DNA of 5,630 nucleotides from the NCBI GenBank assembly GCA_036501345.1, contig DASYAN010000084.1, positions 1 to 5,630 on the forward strand, given 5' to 3'. A model generated the notes under the pieces. It was not told the origin of the DNA. It saw only the letters and a program-made list of their open reading frames with translations, and did no database searches. Below are positions 1-5,625 of the stretch, piece after piece. The translations under genes were made by a program, and so were the position numbers. The stretch's first letter is position 1, and each line of letters opens with the position of its first letter. This DNA comes from DASYAN01 sp036501345. Lineage in GTDB: Bacteria; Chloroflexota; Ktedonobacteria; Ktedonobacterales; Ktedonobacteraceae.

Positions 1-218
1 AAGGCTTCCCGAAAGGGAGGGACTGGCTTAGGCTTAACCAGAGCAAAATCCATTGTCGAGCAACATCATGGGCGTCTGTGGTGTGAATCAACCCTGGGGA
101 GAAAGAGACAGTTTTCTTTGTCGAGCTACCTCTTGAGCCAAAGGATATGACAACAGATATTCTTGCTACCTATTCCTCATATTCATATGTTGCAGCAACG
201 TTGCCTATTTCTGGGTAG
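1..218 (+). pseudogene. Sensor histidine kinase, C-terminal end, frameshifted and cut by window edge
   Basis: This is the tail of a HATPase_c domain, the ATP-binding part of a two-component sensor kinase. Reading from base 1, the G2 box GGTGLGL is followed by TRAKSIVEQHHGRLWCES, a standard end-of-domain pattern. In that frame the protein then derails and stops at 148-150. The expected ending, VFFVELPLE, is present from base 111 but in another frame (stop 216-218). Adding one G to the GGGG run at 96-99 joins the two parts into ESTLGEKETVFFVELPLE, which fits the family well. So one base is missing, either as a real mutation or as a sequencing error. About 27 residues follow the usual LPL end and look like nothing known. 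The sensor part and the phospho-acceptor histidine lie outside the window. The family call is firm; calling it a pseudogene depends on the frameshift being real. Confidence 0.75.
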
Positions 219-339
219 CGAACCCAATATGCACGTTTTTTCCAATCAGGTAAGAGTGCTCAAACCAAGACGGAAGAGGCAGCAGCAATATTAGCTGGTG
301 ATAGAAACGAGATGCAATATGAATGGGCGCTGGGTTCGC
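218..339. repeat. Separated 9-bp inverted repeat
   Basis: GCGAACCCA at 218-226 is repeated as its exact reverse complement, TGGGTTCGC, at 331-339. The arms are 104 bases apart and lie between the kinase remnant and the decayed tatC. A 9-bp match at this distance can arise by chance. I see no target-site duplication or transposase remnant that would make it a mobile element. Confidence 0.2.
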
Positions 340-839
340 AAAACCTTGCTTTTTCCAAGTCTATCTACGCTCGTTTCAAGCGACCGGCAGTTGGGCAACT
401 GCCCTCTATCATTTCACTCGTCCACTCAAAATATGAGACGTACAAGTGGGGATCAATCCCTGTTACTCCAGTTTTTACCTTGTCTCACTGATCATCTTTA
501 GACTGTCAAGGAGTTCTTGAACATTCGTATTTGTTCCTTCTTTCAGCCATATTTAATCGGGTGACCACCCAGTTTTCTGTGAGCTGTCCCTGTTTCCCCC
601 TAGACAATGAACTTTTCTGAAGGTATCCTCAAAAAGAGATAACATCATGATAGGAAAAAGGCTACGTCCTGCTGTACCTGTTCTGTTTCGTAAAACGTCC
701 TTCATTTCGCTTCGTTCGAGGCTGGAAGTCTCGCTCGGCAGGAAAAATAACCTTGTTTCATCTGGCATGACGGGTAGTTGCACCTCTCCACTGCCGAAAT
801 TACCGCATCTTTGTCAAGCAAGAGCCTAGGGAGGCTGAA
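312..839 (+). pseudogene. Decayed tatC (second copy), no longer able to code
   Basis: No intact gene lies between 219 and 856, but short blocks match the intact tatC (1432-2253) in the same order. ATG 312 and CAC 423 sit at about the same offset (near 1120) as the tatC start and its HLEELR codons. TCTTTAG 495-501 matches 1613-1619. Bases 604-627 (TMNFSEGI) match 1699-1722 (VMSLMEGI), sharing GAAGGTATC. Bases 671-706 (AVPVLFRKTSFI) match 1765-1803 (ALPVLLYQTWAFI), 24 of 36 bases with one codon missing. AGGAAAAATAAC from 740 matches the EKKN codons at 1825. About 320 bases are then missing, and 781-839 matches the 3' end, with 807-839 aligned gaplessly. The frame changes repeatedly and stops interrupt it, so it cannot make TatC. 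The 3' and middle blocks are convincing; the first 180 bases are supported mainly by constant spacing. Confidence 0.62.
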
Positions 840-851
840 GAAAGGATACAC
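838..851 (+). promoter_or_regulatory. Ribosome-binding leader of the tatA-ACP gene, shared with tatA
   Basis: AAGAAAGGATACAC contains the Shine-Dalgarno-like AAAGGA, with 10 bases between AGGA and the ATG at 857. The same 14 bases occur at 2252-2265 before the second tatA, where the spacing is 8. This supports the chosen start and shows that both genes inherited one leader. I see no convincing promoter in the preceding 350 bases, which are mostly decayed tatC. Confidence 0.75.
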
Positions 852-856
852 AAACT

Positions 857-1360
857 ATGCCTGCTGGACTGCATTTACCCGATCTTCTTATTCTTTTCAT
901 TATTCTCCTGATCTTTGGCTCGAAGAAATTGCCAGAAACAGGAGCCGCCATCGGGAAAAGTATTCTCGCCTTCAAAAATGGATTGAGCGAATTAGATGAA
1001 AAAGATGAAATTCAAGAGCAAACTTTGCTCGAACAGAAACGATCGGAACGAGAGACTCTCGAGCGTGATCTCGTTAGGAAGAAAGCCTCTGCGGCAGATC
1101 ATCCTCAAAGGCAAGATCACAGAAAGGGAACCATTTATGAGCGTCTGAAGATAATTATTGCTGATCAGCTTGGTATTGATGAAAGCAAGATTGTGCCTTG
1201 TGCTTCTTTCGTCGAAGATCTCAATGCTGACTCTCTCGATCTGGTAGAACTCATGATGTCTCTTGAAGAAGAGTTCCAATTGCCAATCCCCGACAGAGAT
1301 GCCAAGAAGATCACAACCGTGCAAGAGGTCGAGGATTACATCAAAAAGCGCTTAGACTAA
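857..1360 (+). CDS. TatA-like membrane protein fused to an acyl carrier protein (167 aa)
   Basis: Residues 1-45 are a TatA/TatE module: LPDLL, a membrane helix at about 9-20, the FG hinge at 20-21, KKLPE, and an amphipathic helix (GAAIGKSILAFKNGL). Residues 46-75 are a charged, probably coiled-coil stretch and 76-91 a polar linker. Residues 92-167 are a full-length fatty-acid-type ACP. It has DLNADSLDLVEL with Ser126 (codon 1232-1234) in the DSL motif that normally receives 4'-phosphopantetheine, then LEEEF, IPDRDA, KITTVQ and a final helix. The reading frame is continuous, so this is one fused gene. Homology to the downstream TatA runs through the coiled coil, so the ACP replaced only the tail. 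In TatA topology the C-terminus is cytoplasmic, so the ACP should be tethered to the inner membrane face. The start follows the AAAGGA leader. A membrane-bound acyl carrier or a Tat component with a docking domain are both possible; the function is inferred, not known. Confidence 0.93.
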   Translation: MPAGLHLPDLLILFIILLIFGSKKLPETGAAIGKSILAFKNGLSELDEKDEIQEQTLLEQKRSERETLERDLVRKKASAADHPQRQDHRKGTIYERLKIIIADQLGIDESKIVPCASFVEDLNADSLDLVELMMSLEEEFQLPIPDRDAKKITTVQEVEDYIKKRLD

Positions 1361-1400
1361 ACGGTCAGAAAATTATGAACATGCAAACGAACGAGCACTT

Positions 1401-1419
1401 AGGCTATGGTTGTTAGCCT
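1401..1419 (+). other. Small hairpin just before the tatC ribosome-binding site
   Basis: AGGCTA (1401-1406) pairs with TAGCCT (1414-1419) around a 7-base loop. The stem ends one base before the AGGAGG of tatC and has no T-run, so it does not look like a terminator. It lies in the 71-base gap between tatA-ACP and tatC and might affect tatC translation or mRNA processing. Six pairs is short enough to be chance. Confidence 0.35.
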
Positions 1420-1420
1420 C

Positions 1421-1426
1421 AGGAGG
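1421..1426 (+). promoter_or_regulatory. Strong Shine-Dalgarno of tatC
   Basis: AGGAGG lies 5 bases before ATG 1432. It is the strongest ribosome-binding site in the window and fixes the TatC start at 1432 rather than at the later Met5 or Met7 codons. Confidence 0.85.
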
Positions 1427-1431
1427 ACACA

Positions 1432-2253
1432 ATGGCGAAGAGGATGGATATGCAAGATTCTCTTGAGATACTCAATGACATGAACCAAGAGCAAGAGGAC
1501 GACGAGGACGACGGTCTCACCACGATGACTCTGATAGAGCACCTAGAAGAGCTACGCTGGCGTCTTCTCAAAGTGCTCATTGCCGTTGCCATTGGCTCTA
1601 TCATTGCTTTTGTCTTTAGGAACTGGCTTATCAAGCTTCTGGAAGCACCACTGCTGGATGCCAACATTGCGGGTATGAAAGGCATGCACCCGCTTGTCGT
1701 TATGAGCCTGATGGAAGGTATCACGACCGATCTGCTGATCTCAATTGTTGCTGGCATCATCCTCGCGCTGCCTGTCCTGCTCTACCAAACGTGGGCATTC
1801 ATTGCTCCAGGACTCTATGAGCATGAAAAGAAGAACGCTGTGCCGTTCGTCTTTATTGGTCTCGTCCTTTTCCTGGTGGGTATCACACTTGGCTATATCA
1901 TTTTACGCTACCCAGTCCAATGGTTGGCAACTTTTACCGCCGATAGCTACTCACCAATGCTGGGGGCAAGTAATTACTTTCGCTTCGTTGCCGTCTTTAT
2001 CTTGATCTTTGGCCTTATCTTCGAGTTGCCGTTAGTGCTGACCTTCCTGACAAAAGTTGGTGTTATCTCAAAAGGGACACTGCAAAAAAAGCGTGCGGTG
2101 GCTCATTTCGGGATGTGGGTTGCAAGTACTTTTGCAACACCAGGTGCAGACTTCTATAGCCCGATTATTGTGAGCGCGATCATGTCACTTCTCTATGAAT
2201 TGACCATCATCTTCATTCATATCTTTGTCAAGGAAGAGACAGCAGAGGCATAA
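1432..2253 (+). CDS. tatC: Twin-arginine translocase subunit TatC (273 aa)
   Basis: TatC is the polytopic core of the Tat pathway, which moves folded proteins across the cytoplasmic membrane. It binds twin-arginine signal peptides and recruits TatA. Family marks include HLEELRWRL (37-45) before the first membrane helix, the periplasmic ME near 94-95, LPVLLYQTWAFIAPGLYEHE (113-132) with the conserved FxxPGLYxxE, FGLIFELP (193-200) with the membrane-embedded Glu198, and TPGAD (236-240) before the last helices. Six membrane segments are expected and hydrophobic stretches allow them. The N-terminus has an unusual acidic stretch (QEQEDDEDD, 19-27) before the core. Total length is typical once this extension is allowed for. 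The gene lies 71 bases after tatA-ACP and 15 before tatA, so the three probably form one operon. No separate TatB is visible, as in many minimal Tat systems. Confidence 0.97.
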   Translation: MAKRMDMQDSLEILNDMNQEQEDDEDDGLTTMTLIEHLEELRWRLLKVLIAVAIGSIIAFVFRNWLIKLLEAPLLDANIAGMKGMHPLVVMSLMEGITTDLLISIVAGIILALPVLLYQTWAFIAPGLYEHEKKNAVPFVFIGLVLFLVGITLGYIILRYPVQWLATFTADSYSPMLGASNYFRFVAVFILIFGLIFELPLVLTFLTKVGVISKGTLQKKRAVAHFGMWVASTFATPGADFYSPIIVSAIMSLLYELTIIFIHIFVKEETAEA

Positions 2254-2265
2254 GAAAGGATACAC
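2252..2265 (+). promoter_or_regulatory. Ribosome-binding leader of tatA, overlapping the tatC stop
   Basis: This is the second copy of AAGAAAGGATACAC. It begins inside the TAA stop of tatC (2251-2253), so tatC and tatA are tightly spaced and probably translated from one mRNA. AGGA lies 8 bases before ATG 2269. Confidence 0.75.
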
Positions 2266-2268
2266 GAT

Positions 2269-2589
2269 ATGCCACTCGGACTCCATCTACCTGACCTTCT
2301 AATCCTTTTAGCCATTGCCCTCTTGATCTTTGGTCCAAAGAAATTGCCAGAAATGGGAGCAGCAATTGGGAAAAGTATCACCTCCTTCAAGAAAGGAATG
2401 CGCGAATTAGAGAAAAATGTGCAAAATGGAATTAAAGACAAAGAAGTGCAAGAGCTGTTAGAGCAGAGAAAATCGGAATTGGAGGCTCTGGAGCACGAAA
2501 TTGCCGAAAAGAAAGCCGCTGTCAGTGCATATGAAACTGCTCAGGTTGCGTATGCAGATTCCAGTACGACCAGATCAAAACTTGATTAA
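2269..2589 (+). CDS. tatA: Twin-arginine translocase subunit TatA/TatE (106 aa)
   Basis: TatA oligomers assemble at TatC and permit passage of folded substrates. The N-terminus has LPDLL, one membrane helix (about 9-21), FGPKKLPE (21-28) and an amphipathic helix (GAAIGKSITSFKKGM, about 30-44). A highly charged region with coiled-coil character follows (about 45-85), then a polar tail. Between the FG hinge and GKS it is nearly identical to the ACP-fused paralogue, differing mainly at Pro/Ser and Met/Thr; the membrane helix differs by one residue in length. The similarity runs on through LLEQ and EKKA and ends where the ACP begins in the other protein. The gene follows tatC by 15 bases and ends 25 bases from the end of the convergent copper gene. 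This is probably the standard TatA of the locus. Confidence 0.96.
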   Translation: MPLGLHLPDLLILLAIALLIFGPKKLPEMGAAIGKSITSFKKGMRELEKNVQNGIKDKEVQELLEQRKSELEALEHEIAEKKAAVSAYETAQVAYADSSTTRSKLD

Positions 2590-2601
2590 GTGCATTTGAT
2601 C
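2573..2601. repeat. Inverted repeat at the convergent gene junction
   Basis: GATCAAA (2573-2579) pairs with TTTGATC (2595-2601) around a 15-base loop that contains the tatA stop codon. It lies between the ends of tatA and the convergent copper gene. A two-way terminator would be expected here, but the stem is AT-rich and no T-run follows on either strand, so a terminator role is only possible. Confidence 0.3.
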
Positions 2602-2614
2602 AGCGAGGCACATT

Positions 2615-4735
2615 TCATCTGGTTGCAAATGAGAAGACAAGCATGACGAAGGTCTTCTTCTTTGGTGGAAGAATCCTCAATCGCACCTGCCAGTGTCCTG
2701 CCATTGTTAACTCACCTTGACCATTGAAGGTGCCCGCAGATGTGGGGACAGCCGGTAACTGGAGCGCATCAGTTCCCATATCCATATCTAACATCGTGAT
2801 TTCAGCCAGCACTGCGGCCCCTTGCACTGGATGTCCTTGGATGTCAGCAACAGTCACGGTGAAGGTATTGGTTCCAAAGGTGTCCGGCGCAACTTTCAAG
2901 GTCACCCTGTACCCCTGGACAGATTGCGTTTGAAGGAATGGGCCAGAAGCTTGACCCGTTTTGGTCGCCGTTGTCGGTGATGTCGGAGCCAGCGTTCCAG
3001 CGGATGCTCCTAGAAAGGCAACGCAGAGCAGAATAGCGCTCCCAATGATCGCCTCACGTTGGACCCACTGCACAATGTTTCTCGTGAATATATTCACCTG
3101 TGCTCTGTAATGCAGAGAAGTGCCCTCTTGATTGTCCTGCTTATCAGCCCGAGATACTTTTCCTTTTGCAGTAGGGGAACTAGAGGCCATTGCTGTTGGT
3201 TGGACAGGTGATTGTGTCAACGCTCGTACCAAGCGTGTCCTTAGGAAGAAGGCGTGATAAGTGCTCATGCAAACCATAGCGAGAAAGAGCATGATTTTGA
3301 TGGTTAGGATACGCCCATAAAGCGTTGTCAGCAATTGTACAGGAGCGGTTACGTGAATCGTCGTATTCAAAAAGCCTGTGGAGGCGAGAATGAGGACACT
3401 GACGATGGCCGCAGCACTGAACTCTGGCAGCCCAAGAGCGATCACACGAGCTTGCTGTACTCTGGTAAGGGATGAGAGTACCGGAACGAAGACCACACCA
3501 AGATAGAGCAGACCGCCAACCCAGGTGGCTGTACAGATCAGGTGAAGTAAATCGATACTCAAGGCATATGCAAGCTGCGAGGAAGGCACTGCGGCTGCGT
3601 GACCAGAGAGCGCGAATGCCAAAATGAGTGCGCCGCCTAGCAACACTTCGAGCCGTCCAATCCGCGAACGGGCACGCCATCCTGCAACGAGATGATATGG
3701 CAAAGCGATGAGCTGTATGAATGTCTGCAGAACAATACTCCACCAATTGGGGATTGTACCCATCTCGCTATGAAATGATGCTTCTCCCGTTTCTCTGTTT
3801 TTTCTAGATATTTGTTTGTATCGCTTTGATCGATTAGACCTCCGTGCCAGGAGTAGGACGAGGAGTGCCAGAAGAGCAATCCCTTGACGAAGCCACCACA
3901 CCGTCCCAAAGTAGCTCCCAAAGAGAACTGCTCGCACGATTGGGAGAGAGAAACTGCCTGACCATGCTCCGGCAAGCTCCGCAGCTTGTCCAAGGACAAT
4001 GCCGATATCGCTGAACAGGACCAGAATCAACGCAGAGAAGGCCAGATAACGAAAGCGACGACGAGCCTGTCGTGATACCACAGCCACGTCAGGATCACAT
4101 CGCTTTGTAGGAGGAAGAATCCAGGTTTCCCAACAGAGACCCCCAACCCACACCGTCATACCCAGGAGTGCTAACCACGTCATGAGTGTCTGCACAATGG
4201 CTGGTCCATCAAGGGTGGCATTCGCCGACAGGCCGCTGCCGGCAGCTCCCGGAAAGTGGCCTGTCGGCAAGACATTTGGAACGGGAGGAATACTGCCATC
4301 AGGTCGAGCTATGCGAAAGAGAAAGGAGCCACCAGTAATATGCCCATCTTGGGCCGACTGAGAGCGCCAGACAACCACATAGGTTCCAGCACGCAAGAGA
4401 AGTGGTGTGACATCCACTTCCATCGCATTTGAACTGTTTACCGTGCCTTGGCTTGTATCAACCTCGTGGTTTGTAGTGTCTACGATGATAGCATGAGAGG
4501 TAAATGGGTTGAGATTCTCGCTAAACCACAAACGCACCATTTGCGGGGGAGCATTCAGGACCACATTGGCAGGCGGGTCGGAACGCAACAGATAGGCATG
4601 GGCAGATGCCACAGGGATGCTCAGGTCCAATGGCCCCAGGGTGAGCAATACCAGGCTTCCACTGAGCACAAGTGCACACAGCATAGCGGCTAGGTGTGGC
4701 CATACACGAAAAAAACCGACTCTTCTTCTCTGCAT
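2615..4735 (-). CDS. Copper resistance CopC-CopD-YtkA fusion membrane protein (706 aa)
   Basis: This large membrane protein joins a CopC domain, a CopD membrane domain and a YtkA-like domain, probably for copper handling or import at the cell surface. A signal peptide (about 1-45) ends VASA, leaving His46 at the mature N-terminus. CopC spans about 46-142, and His46 with Asp130 and His132 in QDGH matches the known CopC Cu(II) ligands. The CopD region (about 180-580) has roughly eight membrane segments, with WVGGL twice (196-200 and 405-409), SGHAAA at 377-382 and His398 in LLHLICTATWVGG. Basic cytoplasmic-type loops lie at about 297-318 and 500-545. The last 105 residues resemble YtkA/FixH-like domains (AGHWQVRLRI, 679-688) and carry a Met-rich MLDMDMG at 648-654 that could bind Cu(I). 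The start follows AGAGGA. It sits 15 bases after copC. The domain calls are solid; the direction of copper transport is unknown. Confidence 0.92.
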   Translation of the reverse strand: MQRRRVGFFRVWPHLAAMLCALVLSGSLVLLTLGPLDLSIPVASAHAYLLRSDPPANVVLNAPPQMVRLWFSENLNPFTSHAIIVDTTNHEVDTSQGTVNSSNAMEVDVTPLLLRAGTYVVVWRSQSAQDGHITGGSFLFRIARPDGSIPPVPNVLPTGHFPGAAGSGLSANATLDGPAIVQTLMTWLALLGMTVWVGGLCWETWILPPTKRCDPDVAVVSRQARRRFRYLAFSALILVLFSDIGIVLGQAAELAGAWSGSFSLPIVRAVLFGSYFGTVWWLRQGIALLALLVLLLARRSNRSKRYKQISRKNRETGEASFHSEMGTIPNWWSIVLQTFIQLIALPYHLVAGWRARSRIGRLEVLLGGALILAFALSGHAAAVPSSQLAYALSIDLLHLICTATWVGGLLYLGVVFVPVLSSLTRVQQARVIALGLPEFSAAAIVSVLILASTGFLNTTIHVTAPVQLLTTLYGRILTIKIMLFLAMVCMSTYHAFFLRTRLVRALTQSPVQPTAMASSSPTAKGKVSRADKQDNQEGTSLHYRAQVNIFTRNIVQWVQREAIIGSAILLCVAFLGASAGTLAPTSPTTATKTGQASGPFLQTQSVQGYRVTLKVAPDTFGTNTFTVTVADIQGHPVQGAAVLAEITMLDMDMGTDALQLPAVPTSAGTFNGQGELTMAGHWQVRLRILPPKKKTFVMLVFSFATR

Positions 4736-4739
4736 ACGT

Positions 4740-4745
4740 TCCTCT
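4740..4745 (-). promoter_or_regulatory. Shine-Dalgarno of the CopC-CopD fusion gene
   Basis: AGAGGA on the minus strand lies 4 bases before ATG 4735. It falls within the 15-base gap after the copC stop, supporting this start and coupled translation of the two genes. Confidence 0.7.
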
Positions 4746-4750
4746 ATCTC

Positions 4751-5413
4751 CTATCCTACCTTAGCCGAAGAACTCGAGCGCCGTGCAAAAGCGAAGACCA
4801 CCACTCCGCCAATGATCAACCCAAGCACACCGACAAGCACCGTTATCCACAGGGGTACTCCAGAGGATGAAGAGCCAGAAGACATCGACCCAGAGGCTGA
4901 GGATGATGTGGAAGAACCAGACATTGACGGGTTACCCACCATGCCTTTGAGCATGGGACTAATATTGACAAAGAACCGGAAACTGCCACTGTCATGGTGA
5001 CCTTCCATCGCTGAGACAGTGTGCCAATTAACGACATAGACTTCCGATTGGTCACCTTTCATCGTCACGGTCATGGTTTTAAGATCTGAACGGGCTACTT
5101 GTCCATCGGCTGTGTTCACTGGCTTGCCATCAACGTCATAGACGCTGATATTGCTGCCCGAAGGATCGACACTCTCAGAGAAATGAATCGTAATCATTGT
5201 TGGTGTCTTTGCGAGCATCGCATTTGCTGTCGGATCTGAACTCACATACTCGGCGTGTGCTGGATGAGCAATGGCAATGCTTCCAGAAATGACAAGCAAG
5301 AGAACGATACTGGACAGGAGTCCAAAGAGTACAGGACGTTTATGCCGGAATGCAACGGAGTTGCTCATAGGGCGAGACAAAAGACATCGATTGGTTGGAG
5401 AAGATGGATCCAT
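4751..5413 (-). CDS. Membrane-anchored CopC-domain copper-binding protein (220 aa)
   Basis: This is a CopC/YobA-type extracytoplasmic copper-binding protein with a C-terminal membrane anchor. Residues 24-52 form a basic and hydrophobic signal segment; the mature protein may begin at His53 (HAEYVSSDPTANA), which aligns with His46 of the downstream CopC domain. The beta-sandwich covers about 53-151, with HFSESVDP, VYDVDGKPV and VVNWHTVSAMEGHHDSGSF. The usual Asp-x-His copper pair (DGH) is replaced by EGHH (137-140), so ligand geometry may differ. A Ser/Gly/Met-rich linker (about 153-185) leads to a membrane helix (187-209) and a short basic tail. The start at 5413 is preferred because AGAAAGGTG lies upstream; the alternative Met16 has no clear ribosome-binding site. 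It is the first gene of the two-gene copper operon. The family call is firm; whether it still binds Cu(II) tightly is inference. Confidence 0.9.
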   Translation of the reverse strand: MDPSSPTNRCLLSRPMSNSVAFRHKRPVLFGLLSSIVLLLVISGSIAIAHPAHAEYVSSDPTANAMLAKTPTMITIHFSESVDPSGSNISVYDVDGKPVNTADGQVARSDLKTMTVTMKGDQSEVYVVNWHTVSAMEGHHDSGSFRFFVNISPMLKGMVGNPSMSGSSTSSSASGSMSSGSSSSGVPLWITVLVGVLGLIIGGVVVFAFARRSSSSAKVG

Positions 5414-5423
5414 ACAAGCATTT

Positions 5424-5432
5424 CACCTTTCT
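5424..5432 (-). promoter_or_regulatory. Shine-Dalgarno of the anchored copC gene
   Basis: AGAAAGGTG on the minus strand lies 10 bases before ATG 5413. It decides for this start over the internal Met16. An out-of-frame ATG lies between it and the start. Confidence 0.65.
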
Positions 5433-5468
5433 AAGCCTGTGTTTGATGAGCAATGATAGGAACACATT

Positions 5469-5482
5469 TTCAGAATACTGAA
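5469..5482. promoter_or_regulatory. Operator-like palindrome upstream of copC
   Basis: TTCAG and CTGAA flank a 4-base centre (AATA), giving a 14-bp palindrome about 56 bases before the copC start. The position suits a repressor site, but no regulator is known here and the -35 and -10 boxes are unclear. Confidence 0.3.
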
Positions 5483-5530
5483 CATTACAACTCACGGTTC
5501 GCTGATTCGAAAAACGAGTTGGAAAGAATG

Positions 5531-5563
5531 GCTTGATTCCCAAGCATGGAGAGGGGATCAAGC
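5531..5563. repeat. Long inverted repeat upstream of copC
   Basis: GCTTGATTCCC (5531-5541) pairs with GGGGATCAAGC (5553-5563) over 11 positions with one T-G pair and an 11-base loop. The hairpin is fully paired only in a plus-strand transcript; in minus-strand RNA it has an A-C mismatch. No T-run follows on either side, so it is not a clear terminator. It may be a regulatory structure of the copper promoter region or belong to a gene beyond the window. Confidence 0.45.
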
Positions 5564-5574
5564 AACAACTCCCG

Positions 5575-5590
5575 CTCTTTCGACAAAGAG
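5575..5590. promoter_or_regulatory. CTCTTT-CGAC-AAAGAG palindrome
   Basis: A perfect 6-bp arm pair flanks the centre CGAC. A second palindrome with the same centre lies 36 bases to the right. Paired sites with a shared centre suggest a protein-binding operator. Confidence 0.35.
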
Positions 5591-5611
5591 CATCATCCCC
5601 CGAGCTGGAAT

Positions 5612-5625
5612 ACTCTCGACAGAGT
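5612..5625. promoter_or_regulatory. ACTCT-CGAC-AGAGT palindrome
   Basis: A perfect 5-bp arm pair flanks CGAC, the same centre as the palindrome at 5575-5590, with similar arms (CTCT/AGAG). It lies at the right end of the window, so further copies may follow. The 217 bases right of copC hold no gene that I can support. Confidence 0.35.

Noticed and set aside
219..491. Ninety-codon open stretch on the plus strand read as a separate small gene
   Set aside because: It has no ribosome-binding site at ATG 312 and resembles nothing on its own. Its spacing fits the N-terminal part of the decayed tatC better.
559..585. GGGTGACCACCC followed by TTTT as a terminator
   Set aside because: The stem has only 4-5 pairs with almost no loop and the T-run is short. 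It lies within the decayed tatC.
553..783. 76-codon minus-strand open frame in the left region
   Set aside because: It shows no recognisable domain, and the plus strand here matches tatC blocks, so it is a chance frame opposite a pseudogene.
1375..1416. 13-codon frame MNMQTNEHLGYGC between tatA-ACP and tatC
   Set aside because: It has no good ribosome-binding site, its composition is not telling, and its end merely overlaps the small hairpin. A leader peptide cannot be supported.
2633..2656. GAAGAC...GTCTTC hairpin near the copper gene end
   Set aside because: It lies inside the coding end of the fusion gene and is not followed by a T-run on either strand.
3180..3999. Long minus-strand frames inside the CopC-CopD fusion gene
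   Set aside because: They overlap a clearly coding frame on the same strand and have Cys/Ser/Arg-rich, non-protein-like composition.
4700..4735. RRR in the CopC-CopD signal peptide as a twin-arginine signal
   Set aside because: The sequence is QRRRVGFF and lacks the S-R-R-x-F-L-K pattern. The anchored CopC has no Arg pair at all, so a Tat-copper substrate link is not supported.
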